A stretch of DNA of 64,000 nucleotides from Amycolatopsis rubida (GTDB lineage Bacteria > Actinomycetota > Actinomycetes > Mycobacteriales > Pseudonocardiaceae): the NCBI RefSeq assembly GCF_900115345.1, contig NZ_FOWC01000006.1, positions 310,001 through 374,000 on the forward strand, given 5' to 3'. A model generated the notes under the pieces. It saw nothing but the letters and a program-made list of their open reading frames with translations, was not told the origin of the DNA and ran no database searches. Below, piece after piece: positions 24,410 to 33,037 of the stretch; within the stretch, counting starts at the first letter, position 1; every line of letters starts with the position of its first letter. A program made the translations under genes and the position numbers.

Positions 24410-25618
24410 TCACGCGATCCGCAGCGGAAGTTTTTCCAGCCCCCGCAGGCTGAACGACGGCACCCGACGTTCCTCGGGGCCCGCCTGTTCCAGCACCGGG
24501 AAGCGCGTGATCAGCTCGCGCAGGGCCGCCGCGGTCTCCACCCGGGCCAGCAGCCCCCCGACGCACGCGTGCGGACCGCGGCCGAAGCCGAGGTGTGCTT
24601 TGCCCGAGCCGCGGTCGAAGCGGAGCTCGTCCGGGTCCGGGTAGCGTTGCGGGTCGCGATTCGCGGCGCCCAGCAGCAGCATCACCGTGCTGCCCTCCGG
24701 GATCACCGTCTCGCCGATCGGATAGTCGCAGGCGGTCACCCTGGTCGCGGTCTGCACCGGGCTGTCGTAGCGCAGCAGTTCGTCCACCGCGACGTCGACG
24801 AGCGACGGGTCGGCCCGCAGCTGCGCGAGCCGCCGCGGGGCGCGCAGCAGGGCGAGCATTCCGTTCGCGATCAGGCTGACTGTGTTGTGGTGCCCGACCA
24901 TCAGCAGGAACACGCCGTTCACCAGCAGCTCCGGCAGGCTCATCCGGCGGTCGGCGCGCATTCCGGCCACCCACCGGCTCAGCAGGTCGCCGCCGCCGCG
25001 CCGCCGGTGCCGGACCAGCCGGCCGAAGTATTCGCCGCATTCGCGGGTCGCCTCGGCTCCCGCGGTCCGGGCCGCCCCGGTGAGCAGCCAGTCGGGGTCC
25101 GAGACCGCGCCGAACGCGCGCGACCAGCGCTCCAGCAGCGGCCAGTCCGGCTCGGGGATGCCGAACAGCCCGCCGATCAACGAGATCGGCAGCGGATAGG
25201 CCAGATCCGCGACCAGGTCGACGACGCCGGGCGCGCGGGCGGCGAGCCGGTCGACCGCGGTCCGCGCCGCGGCGGCGATCGCCGGGCGCATCCGCTCCAC
25301 CGCGGCGGGCAGGAACTCGGCCGAGACCGCGGTGCGGATGCGCGGGTGGTCGGGCGGGTCCAAGGCGTTGAGCGGCAACGGGAACCGGTCGTCGATGCCG
25401 CGCGAGCGGAAGTACTCGGCGTATCCGGCGCCGCGGGCCAGGTCGCAGCTGAGCCGCGGGTCCCGCAGCCCCGCCGCGACGTCCGCGTACCGCCCGGCCA
25501 GCCAGACCCCGGTTGTCGTGCGGACCGCGGCCGAGCGGCGGATCCCGGCCAGGCGCGGGTACGGCTGGTCCGCGTAGCCCGCGGTGACCGCGTGGTCGAA
25601 GAAGTCGCTGGCGTTCAT
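24410..25618 (-). CDS. Cytochrome P450 with atypical I-helix
   Basis: This is a 402-residue P450. The heme loop FGRGPHACVG and helix K 'DELLRYDSP' are normal. The I-helix reads VGHHNT where AGHETT is usual, so the acid is His and the conserved alcohol Thr is Asn. P450cin is known to use Asn at the Thr position, so activity is plausible but the proton-delivery route must differ. The ATG at 25618 is selected by homology to P450 N-termini (DFFDHAVTAGYADQPYP) with a GGGGA ahead. The gene is divergent from the glycosyltransferase across 91 bp, which presumably holds both promoters. Confidence 0.92.
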   Translation of the reverse strand: MNASDFFDHAVTAGYADQPYPRLAGIRRSAAVRTTTGVWLAGRYADVAAGLRDPRLSCDLARGAGYAEYFRSRGIDDRFPLPLNALDPPDHPRIRTAVSAEFLPAAVERMRPAIAAAARTAVDRLAARAPGVVDLVADLAYPLPISLIGGLFGIPEPDWPLLERWSRAFGAVSDPDWLLTGAARTAGAEATRECGEYFGRLVRHRRRGGGDLLSRWVAGMRADRRMSLPELLVNGVFLLMVGHHNTVSLIANGMLALLRAPRRLAQLRADPSLVDVAVDELLRYDSPVQTATRVTACDYPIGETVIPEGSTVMLLLGAANRDPQRYPDPDELRFDRGSGKAHLGFGRGPHACVGGLLARVETAAALRELITRFPVLEQAGPEERRVPSFSLRGLEKLPLRIA

Positions 25619-25709
25619 ATTCGCGTCCCCGGGAAGTGGCGGTGCACGGACCGGTCGTAACACGATGTCCGGCGGAACCGTTCCATCATCCCGGAAAGGG
25701 CGGCCGATT

Positions 25710-26915
25710 GTGAAAATCGTGGTGACCTGCCAGCCCGCCGTCGGGCACTTCCACGCCGTCGCCCCGCTCGCGCGCGCAGCCGTGCGCGCCGGGCACGAGG
25801 TGGTGGTGGTCACCGGGCGGGGCATGGGAAAGTGGGTGCGCGACGGCGGTTTCGACGTGGTCGAGACCGGGCCGGAATGGCTCTCCGGCCGCCCGCGCGC
25901 CGGGTCGTTCGACAACGAGAGCCGCCGGCTCCGGCTGATGAGCATGGGCACCGCGGCCCTGTTGCCCGGGATCGTCGACGCGCTGCGCACGTTCGGCGCG
26001 GACCTGCTCGTGCACGAATCGCTGGAATGGGCTGGCCCGCTGGCCGCGGACGTCGCCGGGGTTCCGTTCGCCTCGCTCGGCCAGCTGCCGCGGATGCCGC
26101 GAGCCTTGCAGGCCGAAGCACTTGCCCAGCCGTGGAATTCGGCGCGGGAACGGCTGGGCCTTCCGGCCGACCCGAAGCTGGAACGGCTGTGCCCCTACCT
26201 CTACCTCGACGCGTATTTGCCGAGCATGCAACCGCTTTCCGAGGATCCCTTGCTGTGGTTCGGGTCGCGGGAGGAGGACGCGATCGCGCATCCGGTCCGG
26301 CCGCCGCTGTGGCAGGCCGCCGCCGCGACACTGCCGGACTGGCTGTCCGAACCGGACGGACGGCCCCTGGTCTACGTGACCATGGGCACCGCGTTCAACA
26401 CCGAGCCGGAACTGTTCGCCACCGTCGCGAACGCGTTGCGCGGCGGGGATTTCCGGGTCGTGCTGACGGTCGGCAAGGGTGTCGACCCCAGCGGGCTGGA
26501 CGGCGACGGAGTGCACGCGTCGGAGTACCTCCCGCAGTCGCAGGTGCTGCCGAAGGCGGACGCCGTCGTGCACCACTCCGGCTACCTGACCACCGTCGGC
26601 GCGCTCGCGCACGGCCTGCCGATGGTGCTGCTCCCGGTCGCTGTCGACCAGCCCTATCACGCGCACCGGCTCTCCGCCGCGGGCGCGGGAATCCGGCTGG
26701 ACGCCCGGAAACTGACCACCGGCCTGGTGCGCGCCGCGGTCGAGGAGACGCTGCGCGAACCGCTCTACCGGGCCAATGCGAACCGGCTGCGCGCGGAGCT
26801 GTGGTCGATGCCCGCCGAGGACGAGGCGGTCGGCCTCCTCGAAACGCTGGGCGCGAGCGGCGAACCGGTCCGCCGCGACGGCGCGCGGGTGCCCGCCGCG
26901 GCGTCGCCAAGCTAG
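25710..26915 (+). CDS. GT1 (MGT-type) glycosyltransferase
   Basis: This 401-residue GT-B enzyme resembles macrolide and erythromycin-type glycosyltransferases. The N-terminal acceptor half has QPAVGHFHAVAPLARAA. The nucleotide-sugar half has VYVTMGTAFN and HHSGYLTTVGALAHGLP, then 'PVAVDQPYHA', which matches the family donor-binding signature apart from Ser-Gly-Tyr in the usual His-Gly-Gly-Ala turn. It probably attaches a deoxysugar or hexose to the product. No TDP-sugar biosynthesis genes lie in the window, so the donor comes from elsewhere. The GTG at 25710 follows GGAAAGGG at about 10 bp. Confidence 0.9.
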   Translation: MKIVVTCQPAVGHFHAVAPLARAAVRAGHEVVVVTGRGMGKWVRDGGFDVVETGPEWLSGRPRAGSFDNESRRLRLMSMGTAALLPGIVDALRTFGADLLVHESLEWAGPLAADVAGVPFASLGQLPRMPRALQAEALAQPWNSARERLGLPADPKLERLCPYLYLDAYLPSMQPLSEDPLLWFGSREEDAIAHPVRPPLWQAAAATLPDWLSEPDGRPLVYVTMGTAFNTEPELFATVANALRGGDFRVVLTVGKGVDPSGLDGDGVHASEYLPQSQVLPKADAVVHHSGYLTTVGALAHGLPMVLLPVAVDQPYHAHRLSAAGAGIRLDARKLTTGLVRAAVEETLREPLYRANANRLRAELWSMPAEDEAVGLLETLGASGEPVRRDGARVPAAASPS

Positions 26916-26954
26916 GTCTATCCCGCGGATTCCCACTGGACAGAGGAGTTGGAC

Positions 26955-27848
26955 ATGGATGCGGTTGCCGGAACCGAGCCGGTCGCGGCCTGCCTGCCGG
27001 TGCGGCGGGTCCTGCTGACCGGGGCCACCGGACGGGTGGGCGCGCGGTTCCTGCCCAGGCTCAAGCAGCTGGGCGCGGAAACGCGGCTCATGGTGTGGAG
27101 CCCCGGCCCGGGGGTGCGGCGCAGCGCCACGATGATCGTCGGCGACCTCGCCGACGCCGGCGCCTGCCGGGCCGCGGTCGAGGGGGCCGACGCGGTCGTG
27201 CACATCGCCGCGGCTTTCCAAGGGCTTCGGCCGGACCAGTCCGAGGACGTGAATTTCCAGGCGACCCGGCAGCTGGCCACGGCTGCCCGCGACGCCGGGG
27301 TGCGGCGGTTCGTCCAGCTCAGCAGTTCCCTGGTCTACGCCGACGGGGCCGGTGCCGCGGCCGAGGACACCCCCGTGCGCGAAAGCGCGGCGGCGAGCTT
27401 CCCCGCGGCCAAGCTGGGCGCCGAACGCGCACTGTCCGCTGTGCGCGGACTGGAAAGCTCGGTGCTGCGCTTGGCGTTCACCTACGGCGAGGGCGATCCG
27501 CACCTCGCCGAAGCGATCGGCTGGGCGCGGCGCGGCGGCACGGGACGGATGCACCTGGTGCACCACGCCGACGTCCGGCAGGCGATTCTGTGCGTGCTGA
27601 GCGCACCGGAACTGCCGCGCCGGGTGTACAACGTCGCCGACGACCGTCCGGTCGGGCCGGCCGAATTGCTCGCCGCCGCACCAGGATTCGCGGTGCGCGG
27701 ACAGGTCGAAGAAGGCGCGGTGACGGAAACGGAACCGGGCGCGCAGCCGTTCGGCCGAGTGCTGGCCGCCGAGGCGATCCGGCAGGAGCTCGGGTTCGCC
27801 CCCGGATTCCCGAGCATCGCCGCGGCCGCGGAGAAGGGGGCGTTGTGA
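26955..27848 (+). CDS. Extended SDR / NAD-epimerase-like protein lacking catalytic Tyr
   Basis: The 297-residue protein has the extended short-chain dehydrogenase fold. LLTGATGRVGARFL is the glycine-rich cofactor loop, and VVHIAAAF and QLSSSLVYA are the next conserved segments. The catalytic YxxxK reads FPAAK near residue 145, so the tyrosine is replaced by Phe. It may be a binding protein, an epimerase-like enzyme using another residue, or inactive. The ATG at 26955 has GAGGAG at ideal spacing. It is coupled to the aldehyde dehydrogenase by a GTGA overlap. Confidence 0.8.
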   Translation: MDAVAGTEPVAACLPVRRVLLTGATGRVGARFLPRLKQLGAETRLMVWSPGPGVRRSATMIVGDLADAGACRAAVEGADAVVHIAAAFQGLRPDQSEDVNFQATRQLATAARDAGVRRFVQLSSSLVYADGAGAAAEDTPVRESAAASFPAAKLGAERALSAVRGLESSVLRLAFTYGEGDPHLAEAIGWARRGGTGRMHLVHHADVRQAILCVLSAPELPRRVYNVADDRPVGPAELLAAAPGFAVRGQVEEGAVTETEPGAQPFGRVLAAEAIRQELGFAPGFPSIAAAAEKGAL

Positions 27849-29215
27849 GCGTGCTCGACGTGTACAACCCGGCTGACGGTTCGGTGGCAGGCCAAGTGCC
27901 GGTCTGCGACGAAGCGCGGCTGGGACAGGTGATCGAGCAAGCGCACCGGGCCTGGCCGGGCGTGCCCCCGCGGGCCCGGCGGGAAGCGCTGCTCGCGGCG
28001 GCGAAAGCGGTGTCGGCGCAGGCGCGCGCGCTCGGCGAGCTGATCACCCGCGAACAGGGGAAGCCGCTGGCGATGGCGGTGGCCGAGGCGTTCGCCGCCG
28101 CGGCTTTTCTCCGGTACAACGCGGGTCTGGCGCTTGAGCCGGAGGTGCTGCGCGAAGATCGCCGCGGCTACGCCGAACTGGTGCGCCGGCCGCTCGGGGT
28201 GGTCGCGGCCGTGACCCCGTGGAACTTCCCGGTCGCTGTCGCGGCCGCCAAGCTCGCTCCGGCGCTGCGGGCGGGCAACGCGGTGGTGCTCAAGCCGTCC
28301 CCGTACGCGCCGCTGGCGACGGTGCGGCTCGGCGAAATCCTGGCCGAGGCGATGCCGCCCGGACTGTGCACAGTGGTCTGCGGCGACGGTGCGCTCGGCA
28401 CCGCCTTGGCGACGCATCCGTTGGTGCGCAAGGTGAGCTTCACCGGATCGACGGCGACCGGCCGGGCGGTGGCCGCACAGGCCGCCGACGGGATCAAGCC
28501 GGTGCTGCTGGAACTGGGCGGGAACGACGCCGGGATCGTCCTCGACGACGCGGACCCGGCCGCACTGGCCGAGCAGGTGTTCTGGGACAGTTTCGCGAAC
28601 AACGGCCAGGCCTGTGTGCTGGTCAAGCGGCTCTACGTCCCGCGGTCGCGGGCCGCGGAATGGGTCGAAGCGCTGGCCGCGCGGGCGGATTCGGTGGTTG
28701 TCGGGGACGGGATGGTCCGCGGCACGCAGCTCGGCCCGGTGAGCACCCCGGCGCAGCACGAGCGGATCGCCGCGCTGGTCGCCGCGGCGCTGCGGGACGG
28801 CGCGAAGAGCGCCGCGGGCGGGAAACCCGGCGAAGGCCCGGGCCTGTTCTACCCGCCGACGATCCTGGCCGGCGTCACCGACGGCATGGCGGTGGCGGCG
28901 GAGGAACAGTTCGGCCCGGCGCTGCCGGTGCTGGCCTACGACACCGAGGACGAGGCGCTGGCGCGCGCCAACGACAGCAGCTTCGGCCTCGGCGGCTCGG
29001 TCTGGTCGGCCGACCCGGAGCGGGCGTGGCGGCTGGCCGGCCGGCTCGAATGCGGCACCGCGTGGGTCAACGCGCACGCGGACTTCGCGCCGGACCAGCC
29101 CTTCGGCGGGCTCAAGCACAGCGGGATCGGGGTGGAGAACGGGACAGCGGGCCTGCACGAGTACACCGCCGCGCAGGTCCGGTGCCGTCCGGCGGATCAG
29201 GTCAGTCCGCTGTAG
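27845..29215 (+). CDS. NAD(P)-dependent aldehyde dehydrogenase
   Basis: The 456 residues show the ALDH superfamily motifs in order: TPWNFPVAV, KPSPYAPLA, FTGSTATGR, the catalytic Glu in LELGGNDAG, and the catalytic Cys in NNGQACV. Length and layout fit succinate-semialdehyde/aliphatic aldehyde dehydrogenases. It would oxidise a pathway aldehyde to an acid, possibly one generated by the neighbouring oxygenases (inference). It overlaps the SDR gene at its start. Its last 19 bp overlap the convergent 2OG-oxygenase-like gene. Confidence 0.92.
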   Translation: MSVLDVYNPADGSVAGQVPVCDEARLGQVIEQAHRAWPGVPPRARREALLAAAKAVSAQARALGELITREQGKPLAMAVAEAFAAAAFLRYNAGLALEPEVLREDRRGYAELVRRPLGVVAAVTPWNFPVAVAAAKLAPALRAGNAVVLKPSPYAPLATVRLGEILAEAMPPGLCTVVCGDGALGTALATHPLVRKVSFTGSTATGRAVAAQAADGIKPVLLELGGNDAGIVLDDADPAALAEQVFWDSFANNGQACVLVKRLYVPRSRAAEWVEALAARADSVVVGDGMVRGTQLGPVSTPAQHERIAALVAAALRDGAKSAAGGKPGEGPGLFYPPTILAGVTDGMAVAAEEQFGPALPVLAYDTEDEALARANDSSFGLGGSVWSADPERAWRLAGRLECGTAWVNAHADFAPDQPFGGLKHSGIGVENGTAGLHEYTAAQVRCRPADQVSPL

Positions 29216-30228
29216 AACATCGCGCCGATCACCGCGTGGTCGTCCTGCGGCAGCCGCGCGTGCGGCGTGGCCCGGCCGACCAGCGCGAGGCACTCCCGCG
29301 GCTGGTACACGAAATCCTTGCCGCCGCGGGGGAACTGCCCCTCGGCGACCACCCACTGCCCGAGCGAGCTCGCGGTGTCGCTCGCCTGGTCCAGATAGGA
29401 CCGCATCGGGCCGGCCTCGCCCTCCACGGTGAACAGCAGCGACACCTCGCAGGTCGGCATGTCGGTGTGCACGCCGAGGAAATCGCCCTTGCGGTAGCGC
29501 AGGTAGGTGCAGCGGGTCGGGTACATCGCGCGGCCCATCCGCCTGCTCACGTCCGCCACCAGCACCGGGTCCTCGTGGATCCGCACGAGCGTGGGGCCCG
29601 CGCCGAGGTAGGTGTTGCTGGACTTGCTGGTGAGCGCGTCGTGCAGGACGTCCCAGCCGGGATCCGGGCCGCCGGCGAAGGCCATTCCGGCTCCGGGGTC
29701 CAGCTCGTCGAGTTCGGCCGCGCACCGGCGCAGCGTCTCCGCCGAGACGAAATCGTCGATGTGCCACCAGAACGAGTCGTTGTCCAGTTTGGCCAGATAG
29801 GCGTCGCGGCGGCGGGTGGACTCGGCGAGCAGCCGCGCGTAGTCCTCGTCGTCGCGTTCCCCCGGCGCGCGGACCACCCGGCCCTGCAACGCCTTCGTCA
29901 CGAGCGGGCCCTGCGGGAACATCGCGTCGTAGCCGTCGGTGAGCGGGGCGATCCCGGCGCTTTCGAAGTCCATCGCGGACACCGCGGGCCCGCCGCCGGA
30001 CACGATCAGCTTTTCGAAGAGGCCGATCGAGGCGGGCGGGTCGTCGGCGGCCCCGAGATGGCGGCGGATGCGCCACCGCCGCCATTCGAGCTCGACCTCG
30101 TTGACCCGGAACCGCGGCCACCGGTACTTGCCGCCGGCGTCGTACAGGAGTGCGCGGACCGGGCCGGCGTCGATCTGCTGGTTGAGTGCGGCCGACATGG
30201 CCACAGCTTCGGGAGAAAAGGTCGGCAT
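29197..30228 (-). CDS. 2OG/Fe(II) oxygenase-like protein
   Basis: The 343-residue protein carries a C-terminal double-stranded-beta-helix pattern. H-x-D is in FLGVHTDMPTCEVSLLF near residue 250, preceded by 'YLRYRKGD', and a distal His is in VGRATPHAR near residue 325. Fe(II)/2-oxoglutarate hydroxylases use such His-Asp-His triads. The N-terminal half is unusual and I do not recognise it. It may hydroxylate a free or carrier-bound acyl or amino acid group. The ATG at 30228 is preferred because the alternative at 30198 lacks a ribosome site. Function rests on few motifs. Confidence 0.65.
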   Translation of the reverse strand: MPTFSPEAVAMSAALNQQIDAGPVRALLYDAGGKYRWPRFRVNEVELEWRRWRIRRHLGAADDPPASIGLFEKLIVSGGGPAVSAMDFESAGIAPLTDGYDAMFPQGPLVTKALQGRVVRAPGERDDEDYARLLAESTRRRDAYLAKLDNDSFWWHIDDFVSAETLRRCAAELDELDPGAGMAFAGGPDPGWDVLHDALTSKSSNTYLGAGPTLVRIHEDPVLVADVSRRMGRAMYPTRCTYLRYRKGDFLGVHTDMPTCEVSLLFTVEGEAGPMRSYLDQASDTASSLGQWVVAEGQFPRGGKDFVYQPRECLALVGRATPHARLPQDDHAVIGAMFYSGLT

Positions 30229-30275
30229 GCCCCCAGTTTCCCGCTATGGCAACGAAAAGTCAGCAGCGTGCGACG

Positions 30276-31211
30276 TCAGGAACCGAGCAGCGCGACGACG
30301 TCGGCGGCGCAGCCCCACGAGTACATGACGCCGCTGCCGCCGTGGCCGTAGTTGTGCACCACCACCGAGCCGCCGTCGCGGTCGGCTTCCAGCCGGACCT
30401 CGTCGCGGCCGGGCCGGAACCCGACGCTCGCCTCCAGCAGCTCCGCGCCGGCCAGCCGCGGCTCCACCCGCACGCAGCGCTCCAGGATCGCGGCCACCTC
30501 GGCGCCGGAGGGCTCGGGGTCGGTCCCGCCGGTCTGCACGCCCCCGAGCACGACGTGGTCCCCGTGCGGCAGGTAGGTGGCCCACTCCGGGTTGATCGGG
30601 GCCTCGAGGAAGAAGGTTTCGAGCCCGGGGTCGGCGACGACCACCTTGATCCCGCGCACCGGCTCCACCCGGTCGTCGGCGGCCAGTTCGCGCGCGGCCA
30701 GCCCGGTGCAGTTGACCACCGCCGGGCACTCGGCGCTCGCCTCGGCGAGCGAGGCCGCCGGGCGCACCTCGAGGGTCCCGCCGCCCGCCTCGAACTCCGA
30801 CCGCAGGTGCCGCAGGTACTTCGGGGTGTCGACGATCGGCAGCGTGACCCAGAACCCGGTGCCGTAGCCCTCGGGCAGTTCGGCGGGCTCGCACAGCCGG
30901 AACCCCTCGGTCTGGTCGGCGCCGGGCGGGATCGCGCCCGCCGGACGGGCGGCCAGCCTGCCCTCGAGCACGCGCACGCCGGGCGGCGCGGCGCGGAGCC
31001 TGCGCAGGGTCTCTCGCTGCCAGCGGTGCCCGGGCGAGCCGGGCGGGTCGAGGTTGGGCCCGACCATCGCCGCGGCCTTCGCGGAGGTGGTCTCCTCCGG
31101 CGGCGCCGCGGTCCGGATCCGCACCCGGCTCCCGGCTTCCTGCAGGGCCAGCGCGGTGGTCAGGCCGATGATCCCCGAGCCGAGCACCAGCGCGTCGGGC
31201 GCTGCGGTCAT
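30276..31211 (-). CDS. FAD-dependent amino acid oxidase (DAO family)
   Basis: The 311-residue flavoprotein opens with the dinucleotide motif VLGSGIIGLTTALALQEAG. It contains the DAO-family segments VVNCTGLAAREL near residue 165 and NYGHGGSGVMYSWG at the C-terminus, as in D-amino acid oxidases. It likely oxidises an amine or D-amino acid to an imine or keto acid using oxygen. It could salvage or prepare an unusual amino acid for the NRPS, or oxidise a tailoring intermediate. The gene follows the acyl-AMP ligase with a 1-bp gap, suggesting co-transcription. Confidence 0.87.
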   Translation of the reverse strand: MTAAPDALVLGSGIIGLTTALALQEAGSRVRIRTAAPPEETTSAKAAAMVGPNLDPPGSPGHRWQRETLRRLRAAPPGVRVLEGRLAARPAGAIPPGADQTEGFRLCEPAELPEGYGTGFWVTLPIVDTPKYLRHLRSEFEAGGGTLEVRPAASLAEASAECPAVVNCTGLAARELAADDRVEPVRGIKVVVADPGLETFFLEAPINPEWATYLPHGDHVVLGGVQTGGTDPEPSGAEVAAILERCVRVEPRLAGAELLEASVGFRPGRDEVRLEADRDGGSVVVHNYGHGGSGVMYSWGCAADVVALLGS

Positions 31212-31212
31212 G

Positions 31213-32844
31213 TCAACCTCCCTGGAGCCGACCGGCTCCTTCCCGCGGGAGGTTCCCGTCGGCGAATCGTCGCCACAGTTCGCGGCGCCGCGGCTTCCCG
31301 CTGGTCGTGCGCGGGATCGTGCCCGTCGCCGCGGACAGCATGATCAGCTCGGCGCCCTCGGCCAACCTTGCCAGGTCGGTGCGGGCCAGGTCGAGCAGCG
31401 CGGGGTCGGCGTGTTCCGCGACGACCACCGCCACCTGCGCCCCGTCGACCACTCCCAGCAGCACCGCCTGCTGCCGCCGCGGCAGTCCGTGCGCTTCGAG
31501 CGCCGCTTCGAGGTCTTCGGCGAACACCGGTTTCCCGCGCACTTTCATGCTGTCGCCCATCCGGCCCAGCACATAGAGCTGTCCGCCGCTCAGGAAGCCA
31601 GCGTCCCCGGTGCGGACCGCGCCGCGGCCGAACCGGGTCGTTTGCGCGACCGCTCCGGCGTGGTAGCCGTCCGCGACCGAGGGCCCGGCCACCGCGATCT
31701 CGCCGACGCGGTCCTCCGGCAGCGGATCGCCGCCGCTGTCGAGCACCGTCACCGAAACCCCGGCGAGCGGGCGGCCGCAGCCCACGAGCGTGGCCGCTTC
31801 GCCCCCGGCGGCCTGCCCCGGCCCGGCCGGGGCGATCGACCGGGTGGTCCACCGTTCGTCGAGCCGGGAACCGGTGACCGCGAGCGTCGCCTCGGCGAGG
31901 CCGTAGGCGGGCAGCAGCGATTCCGGGGCGAATCCGTACGGCGCGAGCAGGTCGGCGAAGGCGCGGAGCGTCGGCTCGGCCACCCGCTCGGCGCCGACGA
32001 TGACCGCGCGCCACTCGGAGAAATCGCAGCCGGACAGTTCGGCGGGCCGGACCCGGCGCAGGATGTGTTCGAGGCCGAACGTGGGCATCGCGGTCAGCCG
32101 CGCGCCGGATTCGCCGAAGCAGCGCAGGTAGCGCGAAGGCCGCCGGAGGAACTGCTGGGGCGAGCACAGCCACAGGTCGGTCTGGTGGGTCACCGGCGTG
32201 AGCAGGCAGCCGATCAGGCCCATGTCGTGGTGCATCGGCAGCCAGGACGCGGTCGGGTCGTCCGGCCCCATCGCCAGCCACTCCCGGATCGCGCGCACGT
32301 TCGCGGTGAGCGCGGGGAACGGGACGCGGACGCCGCGCGGGCTGCCGCTGGACCCGGAGGTGAACTGCAGCATCGCGAGGTCGGCGGCGGGGACCGGCGG
32401 CACCGGCCCGCCGCCGGGCGCCTCTTCGAGCAGCACCGGTTCCGGGCCGACCGCCTGGCGCACGGTCTCGGCGAATCCCGGTGCGGTGCAGACGAATCGC
32501 GGCCGGGCCGTCCCGGTCAGCGAGGCCAGCAGCGTTCGCCACTGCGCGAGATCCTGGCCGAACAGCGGCGGGCTGGCGGGGGCGGGCACCGCGCCGGCCA
32601 GCATCGCACCGAAATACCCGGTGAGGAAACCGGGTCCGGTCGGTTCGACCACCAGCACCACGTCGCCCCGCGCCGCGCCGCGCTCCAGCAGTTCGGCGGC
32701 GCGCGCGTGCGCGCCGGCGGCCAGCCGCGGGTAGTCCCAGCGGCTCCACTCTTGCTCGTCCCCGGCGAACCGGATCCCGGTGTCCGGCCGCGGTTCCCAC
32801 AGCCACCGCAGGAGCGCGAGCCGGTCGGTTCTCGGTGCGTCCAT
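31213..32844 (-). CDS. Fatty-acyl-AMP ligase (FAAL-like)
   Basis: This 543-residue adenylate-forming enzyme resembles FAALs rather than CoA ligases. It has FTSGSSGSPRG, SWLPMHHDMGLIG near residue 205, and MPTFGLEHILRR. It ends with a TTSGKPRRREL stretch holding the catalytic Lys. FAALs activate free fatty or polyketide acids as acyl-AMP and load carrier proteins directly. Here it could pass a PKS-derived acid to the starter carrier domain of NRPS1 or to one of the free carrier proteins (inference). The ATG at 32844 is chosen over a GTG 18 bp upstream; neither has a strong ribosome site. It is divergent from the carbamoyltransferase run. Confidence 0.87.
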   Translation of the reverse strand: MDAPRTDRLALLRWLWEPRPDTGIRFAGDEQEWSRWDYPRLAAGAHARAAELLERGAARGDVVLVVEPTGPGFLTGYFGAMLAGAVPAPASPPLFGQDLAQWRTLLASLTGTARPRFVCTAPGFAETVRQAVGPEPVLLEEAPGGGPVPPVPAADLAMLQFTSGSSGSPRGVRVPFPALTANVRAIREWLAMGPDDPTASWLPMHHDMGLIGCLLTPVTHQTDLWLCSPQQFLRRPSRYLRCFGESGARLTAMPTFGLEHILRRVRPAELSGCDFSEWRAVIVGAERVAEPTLRAFADLLAPYGFAPESLLPAYGLAEATLAVTGSRLDERWTTRSIAPAGPGQAAGGEAATLVGCGRPLAGVSVTVLDSGGDPLPEDRVGEIAVAGPSVADGYHAGAVAQTTRFGRGAVRTGDAGFLSGGQLYVLGRMGDSMKVRGKPVFAEDLEAALEAHGLPRRQQAVLLGVVDGAQVAVVVAEHADPALLDLARTDLARLAEGAELIMLSAATGTIPRTTSGKPRRRELWRRFADGNLPREGAGRLQGG

Positions 32845-32975
32845 GCGGCAATCGTCGCGCACGGGCGTCCCGCGCGTCTCGCGTGCAACCGGGCCGCCCG
32901 ACGTTGCGGGTGCCGCGACCGGTCCGGCACCGTTCCCTGCGCGCGTCCCGCGCTCGCCGCGGGCGCCCGGCGGGT

Positions 32976-33004
32976 GTCCGACTGGGGGATTTCCCCACTT
33001 GCAC
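32976..33004 (+). promoter_or_regulatory. StrR/Bbr-type operator
   Basis: The site reads GTCCGA, a 17-bp spacer, then TTGCAC. It matches the Bbr/Dbv4 consensus GTCCAR-N17-TTGGAC in five of six bases on each side. It also fits the StrR form (GTTCGACTG-N11-CAGTCGAAC) in eight of nine on the left half. The spacer itself contains a GGGGATTTCCCC inverted repeat. It lies 33 bp before the GTG of the first carbamoyltransferase, inside the 193-bp divergent region shared with the FAAL gene. It is the natural target of the StrR-like activator encoded at 6.8 kb. Confidence 0.7.
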
Positions 33005-33037
33005 GTACCGCCGGCAGTCCTTCAGGGAGGTAGTCAA

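Noticed and set aside
23921..24453. Short Gly/Arg-rich open frames within the first repeat array
   Set aside because: They are re-creations of the SHMT-like gene terminus and its downstream sequence by tandem duplication, without start signals.
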